Part shown: piece after piece, positions 19,253-28,410 of the stretch
Layout of the letters: each line of letters opens with the position of its first letter
How positions within the stretch are numbered: the first letter of the stretch is position 1
Position numbers and translations under genes: made by a program
NCBI RefSeq assembly: GCF_011045835.1
Contig: NZ_CP047349.1
Location: 310,001-374,000, forward strand
Length of the DNA stretch: 64,000 bases
Direction: 5' to 3'
From: Proteus terrae subsp. cibarius
GTDB lineage: Bacteria; Pseudomonadota; Gammaproteobacteria; Enterobacterales; Enterobacteriaceae
The notes under the pieces: model-generated
What the model saw: the letters and a program-made list of their open reading frames with translations, nothing else
What the model was told of the DNA's origin: nothing
The model's database searches: none

Positions 19253-21757
19253 TTATTTACACTCAGTATCTAAAATATATAAGCCATTAACAGGAGTTTT
19301 ATTATCAATATCATAGGTTGCATGGCAGCTTTTTTGCTCGCCATTAATTGTCCATGAAACTTGAATATTGCCTTGCGGTTTATTGGCAACAAAATAGAGT
19401 TGATGGAAGCTTGCGACTAATTGCGTATTATCGTTATCAATTTCGGCTTTAGCCCCCATTGGGATAGTACTCTTATCCGGTGTCTGTAATGTTAGTAGGA
19501 ATTTAAATCCTTTTTTAGCATCAAAATCCGCTAACACTAATGCCCCTTTGGTCGGAATAATATTACTAATAATATTGTTCGAGATTTCAGTGTTACTTGG
19601 GATTGAATTAGTATTAACGCTAATGCTATTTTTTTGGTAAGGAGACATACCAGAAACAACGGCTAATCCACTATTATTGGTTTTAATGGATTGACCATTG
19701 ATCACTTCAACACCTGAAGTATCTTTGATTAAAATTAATGCATTCGTTTGTTGTAATGACGGAGCAAACACCGTGCCATATTGTGTTGCAACTAATGCAC
19801 CACTAATACCATAGTTGATATTTTGCTTATCTTGCGTATATGAATAACCAGCATTAACAACAGCGCTTTGGGCTTTATAAGAGCCATTTAAACCGCCACT
19901 ATAATTAACACCTTTATTGCCATATCCTTGATAAACATCCCAATTTGCTTGGTTTTTATCACCATAGGTTCCGCTTAAACGTGCAGTTTGTAATACTTGG
20001 TTATCATTATTGGTCGATATACCATAATTTGCCCAAATGTAGTTATCATGCAATGAAAAAGGAATGCTGATATTCATACTTAAATCATGGCTACTTTTAT
20101 TATTGTCGTTATAACGACTGCCATCGTAATAAGTGTAATAAACGCTATAGTTAATTTTATTAATCGCGCTGTTAAAGCCGGCATTATAAGAATGAACAGT
20201 TTTACCACTCACATATTTATAAATGACAGAATTTAAATTAATTGAAGCATTATTAGAAAATAAAGGCTGATTAATGGATAGTGTATACTCATTTTTCAAT
20301 CCATCGCGTGGATTGTATTTTGTATCCTTGTGCTCCATCGCTTGCGTAAAGTTAAGAAAGTTGGCATCAAAATGGCGATAACCGACTAACGAAAGCGTTG
20401 TATCTGTTACTGATATATTTTTAGAATAATTTACTCTAAATGCATTTCCATGTAATGGATCATTGCCATTGTTAGTGGAAGACTTGGCGTATAGCAAATC
20501 GGTAGTGATCGCGCCATAGCTCCCTAAATTTACCCCTGTACCAACACCAACAGATTGATATTTTTCACCGAGCAGTACACCACCATAAAGAGTGACGTAA
20601 TCAGTTAAACCATAGAAAGCTTCGGTTTGAACAACATAAGCACCATCGCCGCTGTTATTGCCGTCATATTTACCAGTTGAAAAGCTATATTTTATTTCAC
20701 CTTTTCTTTCAAGATTGGCAATAGAAGAAAAAGGCACAATAAAATTCTTTTCAGATCCATCGGCTTCAGTCACGCTGACATATAAATCACCGCCACTGTT
20801 CATTGGATAATAATCGGTGATATTAAAAGGCCCAGCAGGTACGCTACGCTTATAAATCACTTGGCCGTTTTGGGTGATAGTGACAACAGATTCTGTATTG
20901 GCAATGCCAGAAACACTAGGCGCATAGGTTCTGTTTTGTGTTGGTGTCATTAATCTATCAGTGACGAGTTTAATACCTCTAAATTTTACTGAATCAAATA
21001 GCTGTGAAGAGGAATAGAGATCACCAATCATTAACTCACTATTAATGCTGGTAATTGCTCTAGAAAGAACATTACTTAATGTATTCCATTTTTTATCGCC
21101 ATTTTCATTCTTTGTCCATGTTGAATAATTATTAAAACGCCAAGGACCTAAATTAACTTGGGTTTGAATATTGCCATAATAACTATCTGTCGTATTGCCA
21201 TGACTACGGCTATTAAATGAAGATAATGCATAATTCACTAATAATGCAGGAATACCTGAATTCCAATTTTTTATTTCATTCTCTTTTAATCTATCTTCGT
21301 TAACATATAACTGTGGCAGTGTTAAAACATATTGTTTTCTATTTAAATCTAAATAACCACTTGCATTGTTGATATCGTTGAGATTAATAAAACCATTATT
21401 TTTATTAATTACATCATGAGGGAGATCAATACCCGCGTTATACCATTCTTCAGCTGAAAGACGAGGGGCTAATATTTTATTATTACCTTCATCTTCCATT
21501 AGAATAAAATCAAATTCACGGGTTGATATACGATTGTTATTTACAAAAAGTGTTACTGTATAGAGTCCTGGAGCGATACTATTCTCTCTAAATACATTGA
21601 GGTCTTCATTAGTGACTTGTTGAGTGCTTCCTTCAATATTTAATAGATTAGCAGGATAATAATCGTTTGCTGATATATTAAAAGAAGCAAATAAAACACC
21701 CACAACAAATAAATGAAGTGACGATTTATTAAAATAATTAGCCATTGTCTTTTTCAT
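19253..21757 (-). CDS. Outer-membrane fimbrial usher
   Basis: An 834-residue FimD/PapC-type usher. After the signal come the N-terminal chaperone-binding domain (FRENSIAPGLYTVTLFVNNN) and a 24-stranded barrel. A plug is inserted near residues 210-330 (the YAPSVSGIANTESVVTITQ segment), and the C-terminal domain ends at a conserved Cys pair (KSCHATYD ... DTECK). It secretes and assembles subunits delivered by the chaperone. It lies 18 bases after the chaperone gene. The start at 21757 is followed by an alternative Met at codon 5. It is intact. Confidence 0.95.
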   Translation of the reverse strand: MKKTMANYFNKSSLHLFVVGVLFASFNISANDYYPANLLNIEGSTQQVTNEDLNVFRENSIAPGLYTVTLFVNNNRISTREFDFILMEDEGNNKILAPRLSAEEWYNAGIDLPHDVINKNNGFINLNDINNASGYLDLNRKQYVLTLPQLYVNEDRLKENEIKNWNSGIPALLVNYALSSFNSRSHGNTTDSYYGNIQTQVNLGPWRFNNYSTWTKNENGDKKWNTLSNVLSRAITSINSELMIGDLYSSSQLFDSVKFRGIKLVTDRLMTPTQNRTYAPSVSGIANTESVVTITQNGQVIYKRSVPAGPFNITDYYPMNSGGDLYVSVTEADGSEKNFIVPFSSIANLERKGEIKYSFSTGKYDGNNSGDGAYVVQTEAFYGLTDYVTLYGGVLLGEKYQSVGVGTGVNLGSYGAITTDLLYAKSSTNNGNDPLHGNAFRVNYSKNISVTDTTLSLVGYRHFDANFLNFTQAMEHKDTKYNPRDGLKNEYTLSINQPLFSNNASINLNSVIYKYVSGKTVHSYNAGFNSAINKINYSVYYTYYDGSRYNDNNKSSHDLSMNISIPFSLHDNYIWANYGISTNNDNQVLQTARLSGTYGDKNQANWDVYQGYGNKGVNYSGGLNGSYKAQSAVVNAGYSYTQDKQNINYGISGALVATQYGTVFAPSLQQTNALILIKDTSGVEVINGQSIKTNNSGLAVVSGMSPYQKNSISVNTNSIPSNTEISNNIISNIIPTKGALVLADFDAKKGFKFLLTLQTPDKSTIPMGAKAEIDNDNTQLVASFHQLYFVANKPQGNIQVSWTINGEQKSCHATYDIDNKTPVNGLYILDTECK

Positions 21758-21775
21758 ATTGAATAATATCTCTTA

Positions 21776-22456
21776 TTATAATGAGAATTCCATTGGCAGA
21801 CTTTTTCCAAAATCATCGATATAAAATAATTTTATTTTTTCTTTACCAGAAAGTGTTTTATTTACATTAATGGCTGTTTCTGATTTTGGTGATAGAAAAC
21901 TAGGTGTTTTTTCAATTTCTTTTCCATCAACAATAAGTTTTCCAATATTGACAAAATAAGGTGAATTGTTTGATACCACAAGGCTATTATTTTTCACATT
22001 CCACTTTAACTCTTTGATTTCCTTTTCAATATTAACATTTTTAAGAGATTGAGGTCTGTAAATTAGCTTGATCCTATTGGTTAGAGAATAGCGAAGGACA
22101 TTCTCTAAATTTTCATTACTTGGTGCGACAAATTTAACATTGATCCAATACATAGATTCAACATCATTAGACAAAATAGTATTTTTAGTCACTTGTAATG
22201 TATTTTTTTGCTGTGCCATTAACTTAATTAATGGTGGAGTAATAACAAAATCTTGAGTGAGTTTACCATTAAGATCTTCGACCCAAGACTGTAATAAATA
22301 ATTAGTATTTTTATCGTCATTAAAGGCAACAAAACCTTCATTGTTATTTGTTTCATTATAAACAACACGTGTTGTTTCTAATCCAAATCCAGCAAAACAA
22401 GATGTGATTGAACTAAATATTAATCCTAATCCTAAGAGTGTGTTTTTTAATATCAT
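21776..22456 (-). CDS. Periplasmic fimbrial chaperone (PapD family)
   Basis: A 226-residue chaperone with a signal sequence. The PapD-type motifs are seen: Arg in ETTRVVYNE and Lys in RIKLIYRP, the pair that anchors the subunit carboxylate. The G1 donor-strand region lies before YWINVKFVAP. It folds and caps subunits in the periplasm by donor-strand complementation. It lies between a long intergenic hairpin and the usher gene. The codon use is strongly A+T rich. Confidence 0.92.
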   Translation of the reverse strand: MILKNTLLGLGLIFSSITSCFAGFGLETTRVVYNETNNNEGFVAFNDDKNTNYLLQSWVEDLNGKLTQDFVITPPLIKLMAQQKNTLQVTKNTILSNDVESMYWINVKFVAPSNENLENVLRYSLTNRIKLIYRPQSLKNVNIEKEIKELKWNVKNNSLVVSNNSPYFVNIGKLIVDGKEIEKTPSFLSPKSETAINVNKTLSGKEKIKLFYIDDFGKSLPMEFSL

Positions 22457-22473
22457 TGGTAAATACCTCTTGA

Positions 22474-22511
22474 ATAGAAGCAGGTTAATATAATAATTAA
22501 CCTGCTTCTAT
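22474..22511 (-). repeat. Long intercistronic stem-loop in the fimbrial operon
   Basis: ATAGAAGCAGGTTAAT (22474-22489) / ATTAACCTGCTTCTAT (22496-22511), a perfect 16-bp stem with a 6-base loop. It sits between the subunit stop and the chaperone ribosome site. No T run follows, so it is probably a stabilising or partial-stop structure that favours the major subunit mRNA. Confidence 0.75.
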
Positions 22512-22514
22512 TTA

Positions 22515-23087
22515 TTATTGATAAGTCAGAGTATAATTTAATGTTGCATCAGCACGTCCTGCTTCTACGTCATCATCAGTGCTGACATATTTGGCAATAA
22601 AAGAGAGTGTTTTAGATTTAAGATCGCCAGTATCTTTAATATCATACTCTTCAGTAAAATTGATATGGTAAGGATTAACTAGATCATAATCATCATAAAT
22701 ATGGATACCGACATTTTTTGCGGTATTAGGATCATTAGGATTATCTAATGCTAAAATTCTATCAGAACTATCATCTGTTTTACCTGATAATTTTAATTTA
22801 ACTTTACCTTGTGGTGGACAATTAATTAAAGAGATATCTAATTTACCATTACCCGCTGTTCCACCTACTTCGCTACCTGCGTCATTAAATTCACTGGTCG
22901 CGTAACGTCCCATATTAACGTTACCATCAGAACCCGTGCCATTAATATCAATAGTACACGTTGATGAATAAATTAAACCAGTAAAAGAAATCTGACCAGT
23001 TTGCTCTTCAGCAGAAACTGTAGCACTTGCCGTTATTGCGGAAATAACGAAAACCATTGGAAGTAATTTTTTTGTTAAAATAGGCAT
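22515..23087 (-). CDS. Major fimbrial subunit (type 1-like pilin)
   Basis: A 190-residue pilin. The signal peptide ends at about ATVSAEE. The donor strand follows (QTGQISFTGLIYSSTCTIDI). Two cysteines (STCTID and LINCPP) form the pilin disulphide. The C-terminus ATLNYTLTYQ has the penultimate tyrosine of chaperone-usher pilins. It is the first gene of the operon (subunit, chaperone, usher, adhesin). No recombinase gene and no invertible promoter were found upstream, so the mode of control is unknown. Confidence 0.92.
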   Translation of the reverse strand: MPILTKKLLPMVFVISAITASATVSAEEQTGQISFTGLIYSSTCTIDINGTGSDGNVNMGRYATSEFNDAGSEVGGTAGNGKLDISLINCPPQGKVKLKLSGKTDDSSDRILALDNPNDPNTAKNVGIHIYDDYDLVNPYHINFTEEYDIKDTGDLKSKTLSFIAKYVSTDDDVEAGRADATLNYTLTYQ

Positions 23088-23744
23088 GTTAACCCCTAGT
23101 GATTGATATAAATAGTATTTAATGAAGCATATTAAGTGCTATTTATTCTAAGATTAGTTTATTATTACTGCTCATAGATCAACTAAAGGCACCAGGAGAT
23201 ATCAGCACTTTAAACAGATAAATCCAATAAAAATATAATCTTAAATAAAATAGCTTTTACTATTAATCATAAAAATCGTAATCAACTTTCATTGTTTTAA
23301 TTTTTATAATTAACATTAAATTTGGATATAGAAATTCGCTTCAATTTTCGTATAAGAGGATTCTATGTAGTTTATTTAGTTCTGTCTCATGCACAGTGTT
23401 ACAAAATTCTCTTATGTAATAGATGAAAATCATTAACAAGATAATAAAATATAATTTTTTTTATGTTATTTTTCATTGGATTATGTTTTTGAGAGAGAAT
23501 GAGGATCAGAGGGGATAGTTTAAATTTACTTTATGGAAAATATATTTAGTTACAAATAGCATTAATATTAAATTATCAGGATGACAATTCTTTATAAAAA
23601 GTAGTCATTAAAAGAAGAGTTCCTAATAATAATGTAAACAGTATTAGTAGGAATAATTATTATTATAACTTTCTTTGTCTGTTTTTTTATTTAACTTTCA
23701 TATTGGGTGTCTTAAATATGAAAACACCCATATTAAATGCAATT
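23088..23744. other. Intergenic region upstream of the fimbrial operon
   Basis: About 650 A+T-rich bases between the pilin gene and the sigma-54 activator gene; both neighbouring genes read leftward. It should hold the fimbrial promoter. A hairpin with arms TTGGGTGT / ACACCCA around 23703-23730 lies just past the activator stop and may end its transcript. I found no long inverted repeats of the kind that flank phase-variable fimbrial promoters. Confidence 0.5.
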
Positions 23745-25541
23745 TTATTGAGCTTTCATTTTTCTATATAAAGTCGCAATGCTTATTCCTAAAATTTCAG
23801 CAGCTTTTTTCTTTCCTTCTAATGTTATTCCTGTTTTATCTAACACGTTCATAATAGTTTGATATTCTGATGTCAGACTTTGAGTTTTGAGAAGCTCTTG
23901 TGTGTTTAATGGTTGAGTTTTATTGTCTGTTTTAGCTTCTGTATAGATACCACTGGCTTTTTCTTTTTCTAAAGGATCAGAATGAGGAGGTTCTAGCAAA
24001 TAAGGAGGAAGGTGACTGAGGTTTAAATCAACGGTATCGCCTTGCATAACATACATATACTCAATCACATTGCGTAGCTCTCTGATATTGCCGGGCCAAT
24101 CATAGGAATATAAGTAGTTAATAATAGAATTGGGGATCTTCGCTGCAGGTCGCTGATAGGTTAATGCTAAATTGTCAGCAAAAAATTGTGCAAGCTCTGC
24201 AATGTCTTCCCGATGATCACGTAATGCGGGAGTGTGGATCGGAACAACATTCAGACGATAAAACAGATCTTCACGAAATTGTCCTTTATTTACCATTTCA
24301 CGCAGATCTTTATTGGTGGCGGCAATGATCCTCACATCAATATTGATCATATTATTAGAGCCAACACGAGTAATACTTTTTTCTTGAAGTACGCGTAAAA
24401 GCTTGGCTTGTAAATGCAAAGGCATATCCCCAATTTCATCTAGGAATAGGCTTCCACCATGCGCTAATTCAAATTTACCAATACGCCCTTTAGGATCAGC
24501 GCCACTAAATGCACCACGTACATAACCAAAGAGCTCACTTTCCAGTAGTTGTTCTGGGATAGCTGCACAGTTAATGGTAATAAAAGGTTGTTTTGTGCGT
24601 AGGCTTTGTTGGTGAATAGTGTAAGCAACCACTTCTTTACCTGAACCGCTTTCTCCGGTGATAAGTACGCTGGCGTGGCTAACGGCGACTTTACTTAACA
24701 TGCTTTTTAATTGAAGCATATTTTGTGAGTTGCCAATTAAAGGGGAGTGGGGATTTTCATCAACAGAGAGGGTATTTACTTGTGTCATATAATCACGAGC
24801 ATCATGAAATATAACCATGCTGAGTTGGTCATTATCAACCGATGAAAATGTGATTTTTTTACACAGAACATGATAGCGTTGTTGGTTTAATACCAGCCAT
24901 GCTTCTTCATCGCCATAAAGAATATCGCCTGTCATCTGGATATCAAGAGATTGACCAATCAATTCACAATCAAAAAAGCGTAAAGCAGAAAGATTGGCGT
25001 GCCAAATTTTGCCTTGGCTATCGATCGCAATAACACCTCTATCCATTACATCAATCAAGTTACGGAAAGTGCCAAATCGTTCTTGCTCTCTAAGCCTTTC
25101 AAGGCATTCAAAAACACGGCTTGAGATCATCTCTGAAAATTGCTCTATAAAGGTAATAAAAGCCTGCTTTTGTTTCATCAGGAATTTTTTTTGTTCTCGG
25201 TTAGAACAGATAATACCAATAACACCAATAACTTGATTATTAAGGAAAATTGGCGCGTTTAGATCAAGCTCTTCGGTACAAGTTAAGCGATTTTGACAGA
25301 GTTGGCAGAGATCGTTCTCTTTTGGATCTTCAATCAGAATGGTTTTTTGAACCTGTAGCACATGGCGATAAATATGCCCATTACTGGAGACGTCTTGATT
25401 GAGCATATAGCGATAACGACCTGTACCAGCAATACGAATTAAGTTGTTATCAATAATTTCAACATCGGTACCAGTGATACCGGCAATGGCGTCAGTGTAC
25501 TTGCTGATTTCATCTTGTAGAGTACTGAGTAATGAGTGCAT
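23745..25541 (-). CDS. ygeV: Sigma-54-dependent transcriptional activator, YgeV-like
   Basis: A 598-residue enhancer-binding protein. The N-terminal sensor (1-150) contains C-x2-C-x5-C (residues about 79-88) and resembles YgeV/PrdR-type sensors. A PAS-like segment follows (160-260). The AAA+ domain has Walker A GESGSGKE, the sigma-54 contact loop GAFSGA and Walker B FLDEIGDM. The C-terminal Fis-type helix-turn-helix ends [17 protein letters not shown]. It is divergent from the dpaL operon, and E. coli ygeV sits by ygeX-ygeY. It very likely activates the -24/-12 promoter at 25806. I use the ATG at 25541 after a GTG at 25544. Confidence 0.88.
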   Translation of the reverse strand: MHSLLSTLQDEISKYTDAIAGITGTDVEIIDNNLIRIAGTGRYRYMLNQDVSSNGHIYRHVLQVQKTILIEDPKENDLCQLCQNRLTCTEELDLNAPIFLNNQVIGVIGIICSNREQKKFLMKQKQAFITFIEQFSEMISSRVFECLERLREQERFGTFRNLIDVMDRGVIAIDSQGKIWHANLSALRFFDCELIGQSLDIQMTGDILYGDEEAWLVLNQQRYHVLCKKITFSSVDNDQLSMVIFHDARDYMTQVNTLSVDENPHSPLIGNSQNMLQLKSMLSKVAVSHASVLITGESGSGKEVVAYTIHQQSLRTKQPFITINCAAIPEQLLESELFGYVRGAFSGADPKGRIGKFELAHGGSLFLDEIGDMPLHLQAKLLRVLQEKSITRVGSNNMINIDVRIIAATNKDLREMVNKGQFREDLFYRLNVVPIHTPALRDHREDIAELAQFFADNLALTYQRPAAKIPNSIINYLYSYDWPGNIRELRNVIEYMYVMQGDTVDLNLSHLPPYLLEPPHSDPLEKEKASGIYTEAKTDNKTQPLNTQELLKTQSLTSEYQTIMNVLDKTGITLEGKKKAAEILGISIATLYRKMKAQ

Positions 25542-25559
25542 CACATTCTCACCTTAAAA

Positions 25560-25683
25560 TTATCAATATTGATAATAAATTATCATCACCTGTTTAGGGT
25601 GTTAAATTTAGTTGTTATTTATTAGTTTGTTATGTGATTTTTGTATAAAGCTCACACAGTTTATTATTATTGATAATTTATCA
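25560..25683. promoter_or_regulatory. Three TGATAA/TTATCA palindromes, candidate activator-binding sites
   Basis: TTATCAATATTGATAA (25560-25575), TGATAATAAATTATCA (25570-25585) and TGATAATTTATCA (25671-25683) are perfect or near-perfect dyads. The first two overlap. They lie about 125-250 bases before the sigma-54 promoter, the usual range for upstream activating sites. The overlapping pair is also just before the activator's own start codon, which would fit self-regulation. Confidence 0.6.
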
Positions 25684-25805
25684 CTTAAATAAAACCGCCT
25701 AGATCACAGCTTTTCTGCATCATTAATTTCATCTCTTAATCGTTAAAACAATAAAAATATTTAAAATCAAATGGTTATGTTTTTATTCAATGCTTTTTGA
25801 GTAAG

Positions 25806-25822
25806 TTGGCATACATATTGCG
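25806..25822 (+). promoter_or_regulatory. Sigma-54 (-24/-12) promoter of the dpaL operon
   Basis: TTGGCATACATATTGCG: GG at 25808-25809 and GC at 25820-25821, exactly 12 bases apart. This matches the RpoN consensus TGGCAC-N5-TTGC. Predicted transcription start is near 25833, 73 bases before dpaL. Confidence 0.88.
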
Positions 25823-25855
25823 ATATAGGGGATAACCCTATGTATTCCGATTAAT

Positions 25856-25875
25856 CGCGATATTGGGTTATCGCG
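25856..25875 (+). repeat. Inverted repeat in the dpaL 5' leader
   Basis: CGCGATA (25856-25862) / TATCGCG (25869-25875) around a 6-base loop, downstream of the predicted transcription start. A further related pair (GATAACCC at 25831 and GGGTTATC at 25865) offers an alternative fold. It may be an operator or an mRNA structure. Confidence 0.55.
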
Positions 25876-25905
25876 AATTTTAAAGTGTGATTAAGAGGTA
25901 ATTCC

Positions 25906-27123
25906 ATGCAGGAGCAATTGCAGTACCTGATTAACCAAAGTTCATTTACGCGAAAACCAACCGCTGAGCTTGCCCCTTTTCGTTATGAAGAGTTAGTCAA
26001 AGCGTTAGATTTTCACAGAACTATTCCAGGATACGCACCTACACCGTTATTTCATTTACCCCAGTTAGCCAAAACCTTAGGGGTTGGTGAGTTATATCTC
26101 AAAGACGAGTCTTTCCGTTTTGGTTTAAAAGCGTTTAAAGCGTTAGGTGGTGCTTATGCGATGGCACGCCATATTGCTGATTTCCTCGAAATGGACATAA
26201 GTGAATTACCTTATGAGGTAATGATCAGTGATGAGATCAGGAAAAAGTTAAATGGCGTAACTTTTGCGACAACCACTGACGGGAATCATGGACGCGGTGT
26301 TGCTTGGATGGCAAGACAGTTAAAGCAAAAAGCAGTGGTCTATATGCCAAAAGGATCATCACAAGAACGTTTGGATGCCATTTTACGTGAAGGCGCCGTC
26401 GCTGAAATCGTTGATATGAACTATGACGATGCAGTGAGAATGACGGCTGAAATGGCTGAAAAATATGGCTGGATAGTGGTTCAAGATACTGCATGGGATG
26501 GTTATGAAGAGATCCCACTTTGGATCATGCAAGGCTACGGCACTTTAATGCTGGAATCTCTCGCGCAATTACATGAAGTCCCTCCGACGCATATTTTTGT
26601 GCAAGCCGGTGTGGGCTCTTTTGCGGGTATGGTGCAAGGCATGGTAACCGCGGCTTATGGAAAACAAGCACCGAAAGTGATTGTGGCTGAAGCGCGTATT
26701 GCCGACTGCTTATATCAATCTGCAGTATCAGGAAAAGCGGATGCTACTCCTGTTGGTGGGGATCTACAAACGGTGATGGCAGGGCTTGCTTGTGGTGAGG
26801 CGAATAGTATTGGTTGGAATTTATTACGCGATTATTCAGCGGCATTTTTCTCTTGCCCTGATGCCGTCGCGACTAGGGGAATGCGGATTTTAGGGAACCC
26901 TTTACCTGGTGATCCGCACATCATTTCTGGTGAATCTGGCGCAGTGACAACAGGCTTGCTCTCTATTTTGATGCAATCACCTGTTTATCAGAGCGCGAAA
27001 GAAGCGCTGGGATTAGATGAAAATGCAAGAGTGCTTGTGATAAGCACTGAAGGTGACACTGATCCTGAACGTTATCGCGATATCGTGTGGGATGGTGAGT
27101 TGCCTAGCTTCAAACAATTTTAA
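25906..27123 (+). CDS. dpaL: Diaminopropionate ammonia-lyase
   Basis: A 405-residue PLP enzyme of fold type II (YgeX family) that splits 2,3-diaminopropionate to pyruvate and two ammonia. KDESFRFGLKAFKALGGAYA holds the PLP lysine, TTDGNHGRGVAW binds the cofactor phosphate region, and PVGGDLQTVMAGLACGE is a family segment. It is the first gene of a four-gene operon driven by the sigma-54 promoter. ygeX-ygeY are also neighbours in E. coli. The enzyme is cytoplasmic, and the likely role is use of D- or L-diaminopropionate as nitrogen source. Confidence 0.93.
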   Translation: MQEQLQYLINQSSFTRKPTAELAPFRYEELVKALDFHRTIPGYAPTPLFHLPQLAKTLGVGELYLKDESFRFGLKAFKALGGAYAMARHIADFLEMDISELPYEVMISDEIRKKLNGVTFATTTDGNHGRGVAWMARQLKQKAVVYMPKGSSQERLDAILREGAVAEIVDMNYDDAVRMTAEMAEKYGWIVVQDTAWDGYEEIPLWIMQGYGTLMLESLAQLHEVPPTHIFVQAGVGSFAGMVQGMVTAAYGKQAPKVIVAEARIADCLYQSAVSGKADATPVGGDLQTVMAGLACGEANSIGWNLLRDYSAAFFSCPDAVATRGMRILGNPLPGDPHIISGESGAVTTGLLSILMQSPVYQSAKEALGLDENARVLVISTEGDTDPERYRDIVWDGELPSFKQF

Positions 27124-27153
27124 AAAACAAATAAGTCTTTTGGAGTGAACAGT

Positions 27154-28338
27154 ATGTTATCAGCAAACCGATTTGATGAAGTTATTAAGAATTGCCAATT
27201 ATTAATCCAACAAAAAAGCTATTCAGGTGAAGAAGGTAACGTTGTTAAGGTCATAGAAGAGATGATGAAAAACTATGATTTTGACGATATTCATATTGAT
27301 AAATACGGCAATATCATTGGCGGAATTATAGGTCAACACCCAGGGAAAACTCTTGTTTTTGATGGTCATATCGACACCGTACCGGTTAGTGAGCGTGACT
27401 GGAAAGAAAAGCCTTATGGTGCAGAAATAAAAGACGGTAAGATTTATGGCCGTGGCACCAGTGATATGAAAGGTGCTGTCGCTGCCATGATTTCGGCGAT
27501 AGGTTTTTATGGCCAAGATAATCAGCGCAACTTTGCTGGCCGCATTTATGTCTCTTGTATTGTGCATGAAGAGTGTTTTGAAGGTGTTGCCGCAAGACTC
27601 GTTTCTGAGCGCTATAAACCAGACTATGTGGTGATTGGTGAAGCCTCCGAATTAAACCTCAAAATTGGGCAACGTGGTCGTGCTGAAATTGTTGTTGAAA
27701 CTTTTGGTAAACCCGCTCACTCCGCTAATCCAGATGCAGGGATCAACTCTGTTTATAAAATGGCAAAACTGATCGAGAAGATCAGAACCTTAACGCCATC
27801 GGTTCATCCTGTATTAGGAAAAGGGATCTTAGAACTAACGGATATTAAATCATCACCTTATCCGGGTGCTTCGGTAGTACCTGAGTATTGTCGTGCCACT
27901 TACGATCGCCGTTTATTAGTGGGTGAAACTAAAGAGCAAGTGCTTGCACCATTACAAAAAGCGATTGATGAACTCGCTTCTCAAGATGCTGATTTTAAAG
28001 CCAAAGTCTCTTATGCCTACGGTACTGAAAAATGTTACACCGGAGCCACTATTGAAGGTGAACGTTTCTTCCCTGGTTGGGTATTAGAAGAGAGCGATCC
28101 TTATGTACAAAGTGTTTTAAAAGGGCTGCATGAATCGGGCTTTAGCCCTACCGTCACACAATACTCTTTCTGTACTAACGGTAGCCACTATGCAGGTGAA
28201 GCGGGTATTAAAACCATAGGTTTTGGTCCATCTCGCGAAAACTTGGCACACACCATTGATGAATATATCGAAATTGAACAGCTAACAGGTGCTGCGAGCG
28301 GTTACTACAGCATTATGAATAGCCTTTACCACCTTTAA
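27154..28338 (+). CDS. ygeY: YgeY-type M20 family metallohydrolase
   Basis: A 394-residue M20 peptidase/deacylase. Metal ligands are seen in FDGHIDTVP (His), GRGTSDMKG (bridging Asp), HEECFEG (catalytic and ligand Glu), IGEASE, and a C-terminal NLAHTIDE (His). It is the YgeY subgroup, always found by ygeX; the substrate is not firmly known. An acyl- or aminoacyl-diaminopropionate is likely from context. The ATG at 27154 has GGAG eight bases before it; the GTG at 27145 overlaps that site. It is 30 bases after dpaL. Confidence 0.88.
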   Translation: MLSANRFDEVIKNCQLLIQQKSYSGEEGNVVKVIEEMMKNYDFDDIHIDKYGNIIGGIIGQHPGKTLVFDGHIDTVPVSERDWKEKPYGAEIKDGKIYGRGTSDMKGAVAAMISAIGFYGQDNQRNFAGRIYVSCIVHEECFEGVAARLVSERYKPDYVVIGEASELNLKIGQRGRAEIVVETFGKPAHSANPDAGINSVYKMAKLIEKIRTLTPSVHPVLGKGILELTDIKSSPYPGASVVPEYCRATYDRRLLVGETKEQVLAPLQKAIDELASQDADFKAKVSYAYGTEKCYTGATIEGERFFPGWVLEESDPYVQSVLKGLHESGFSPTVTQYSFCTNGSHYAGEAGIKTIGFGPSRENLAHTIDEYIEIEQLTGAASGYYSIMNSLYHL

Positions 28339-28364
28339 TTCTTACGAAATAAATCCTTACTAGA

Positions 28365-28394
28365 AGAGTATCTGACAAAACAGTCAGATGCTCT
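28365..28394 (+). repeat. Intercistronic stem-loop before the D-aminoacylase gene
   Basis: AGAGTATCTGAC (28365-28376) / GTCAGATGCTCT (28383-28394), a 12-bp stem with one G-U pair. It is directly followed by the TTTGGAG ribosome site of the next gene. It has no T run, so it is more likely an mRNA stability or translation element than a terminator. Confidence 0.6.
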
Positions 28395-28410
28395 TTGGAG
28401 AAATAACAGA

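Noticed and set aside
23088..23744. Possible invertible fimbrial promoter
   Set aside because: I looked for paired inverted repeats and a recombinase gene as in phase-variable fimbriae and found neither in the window.
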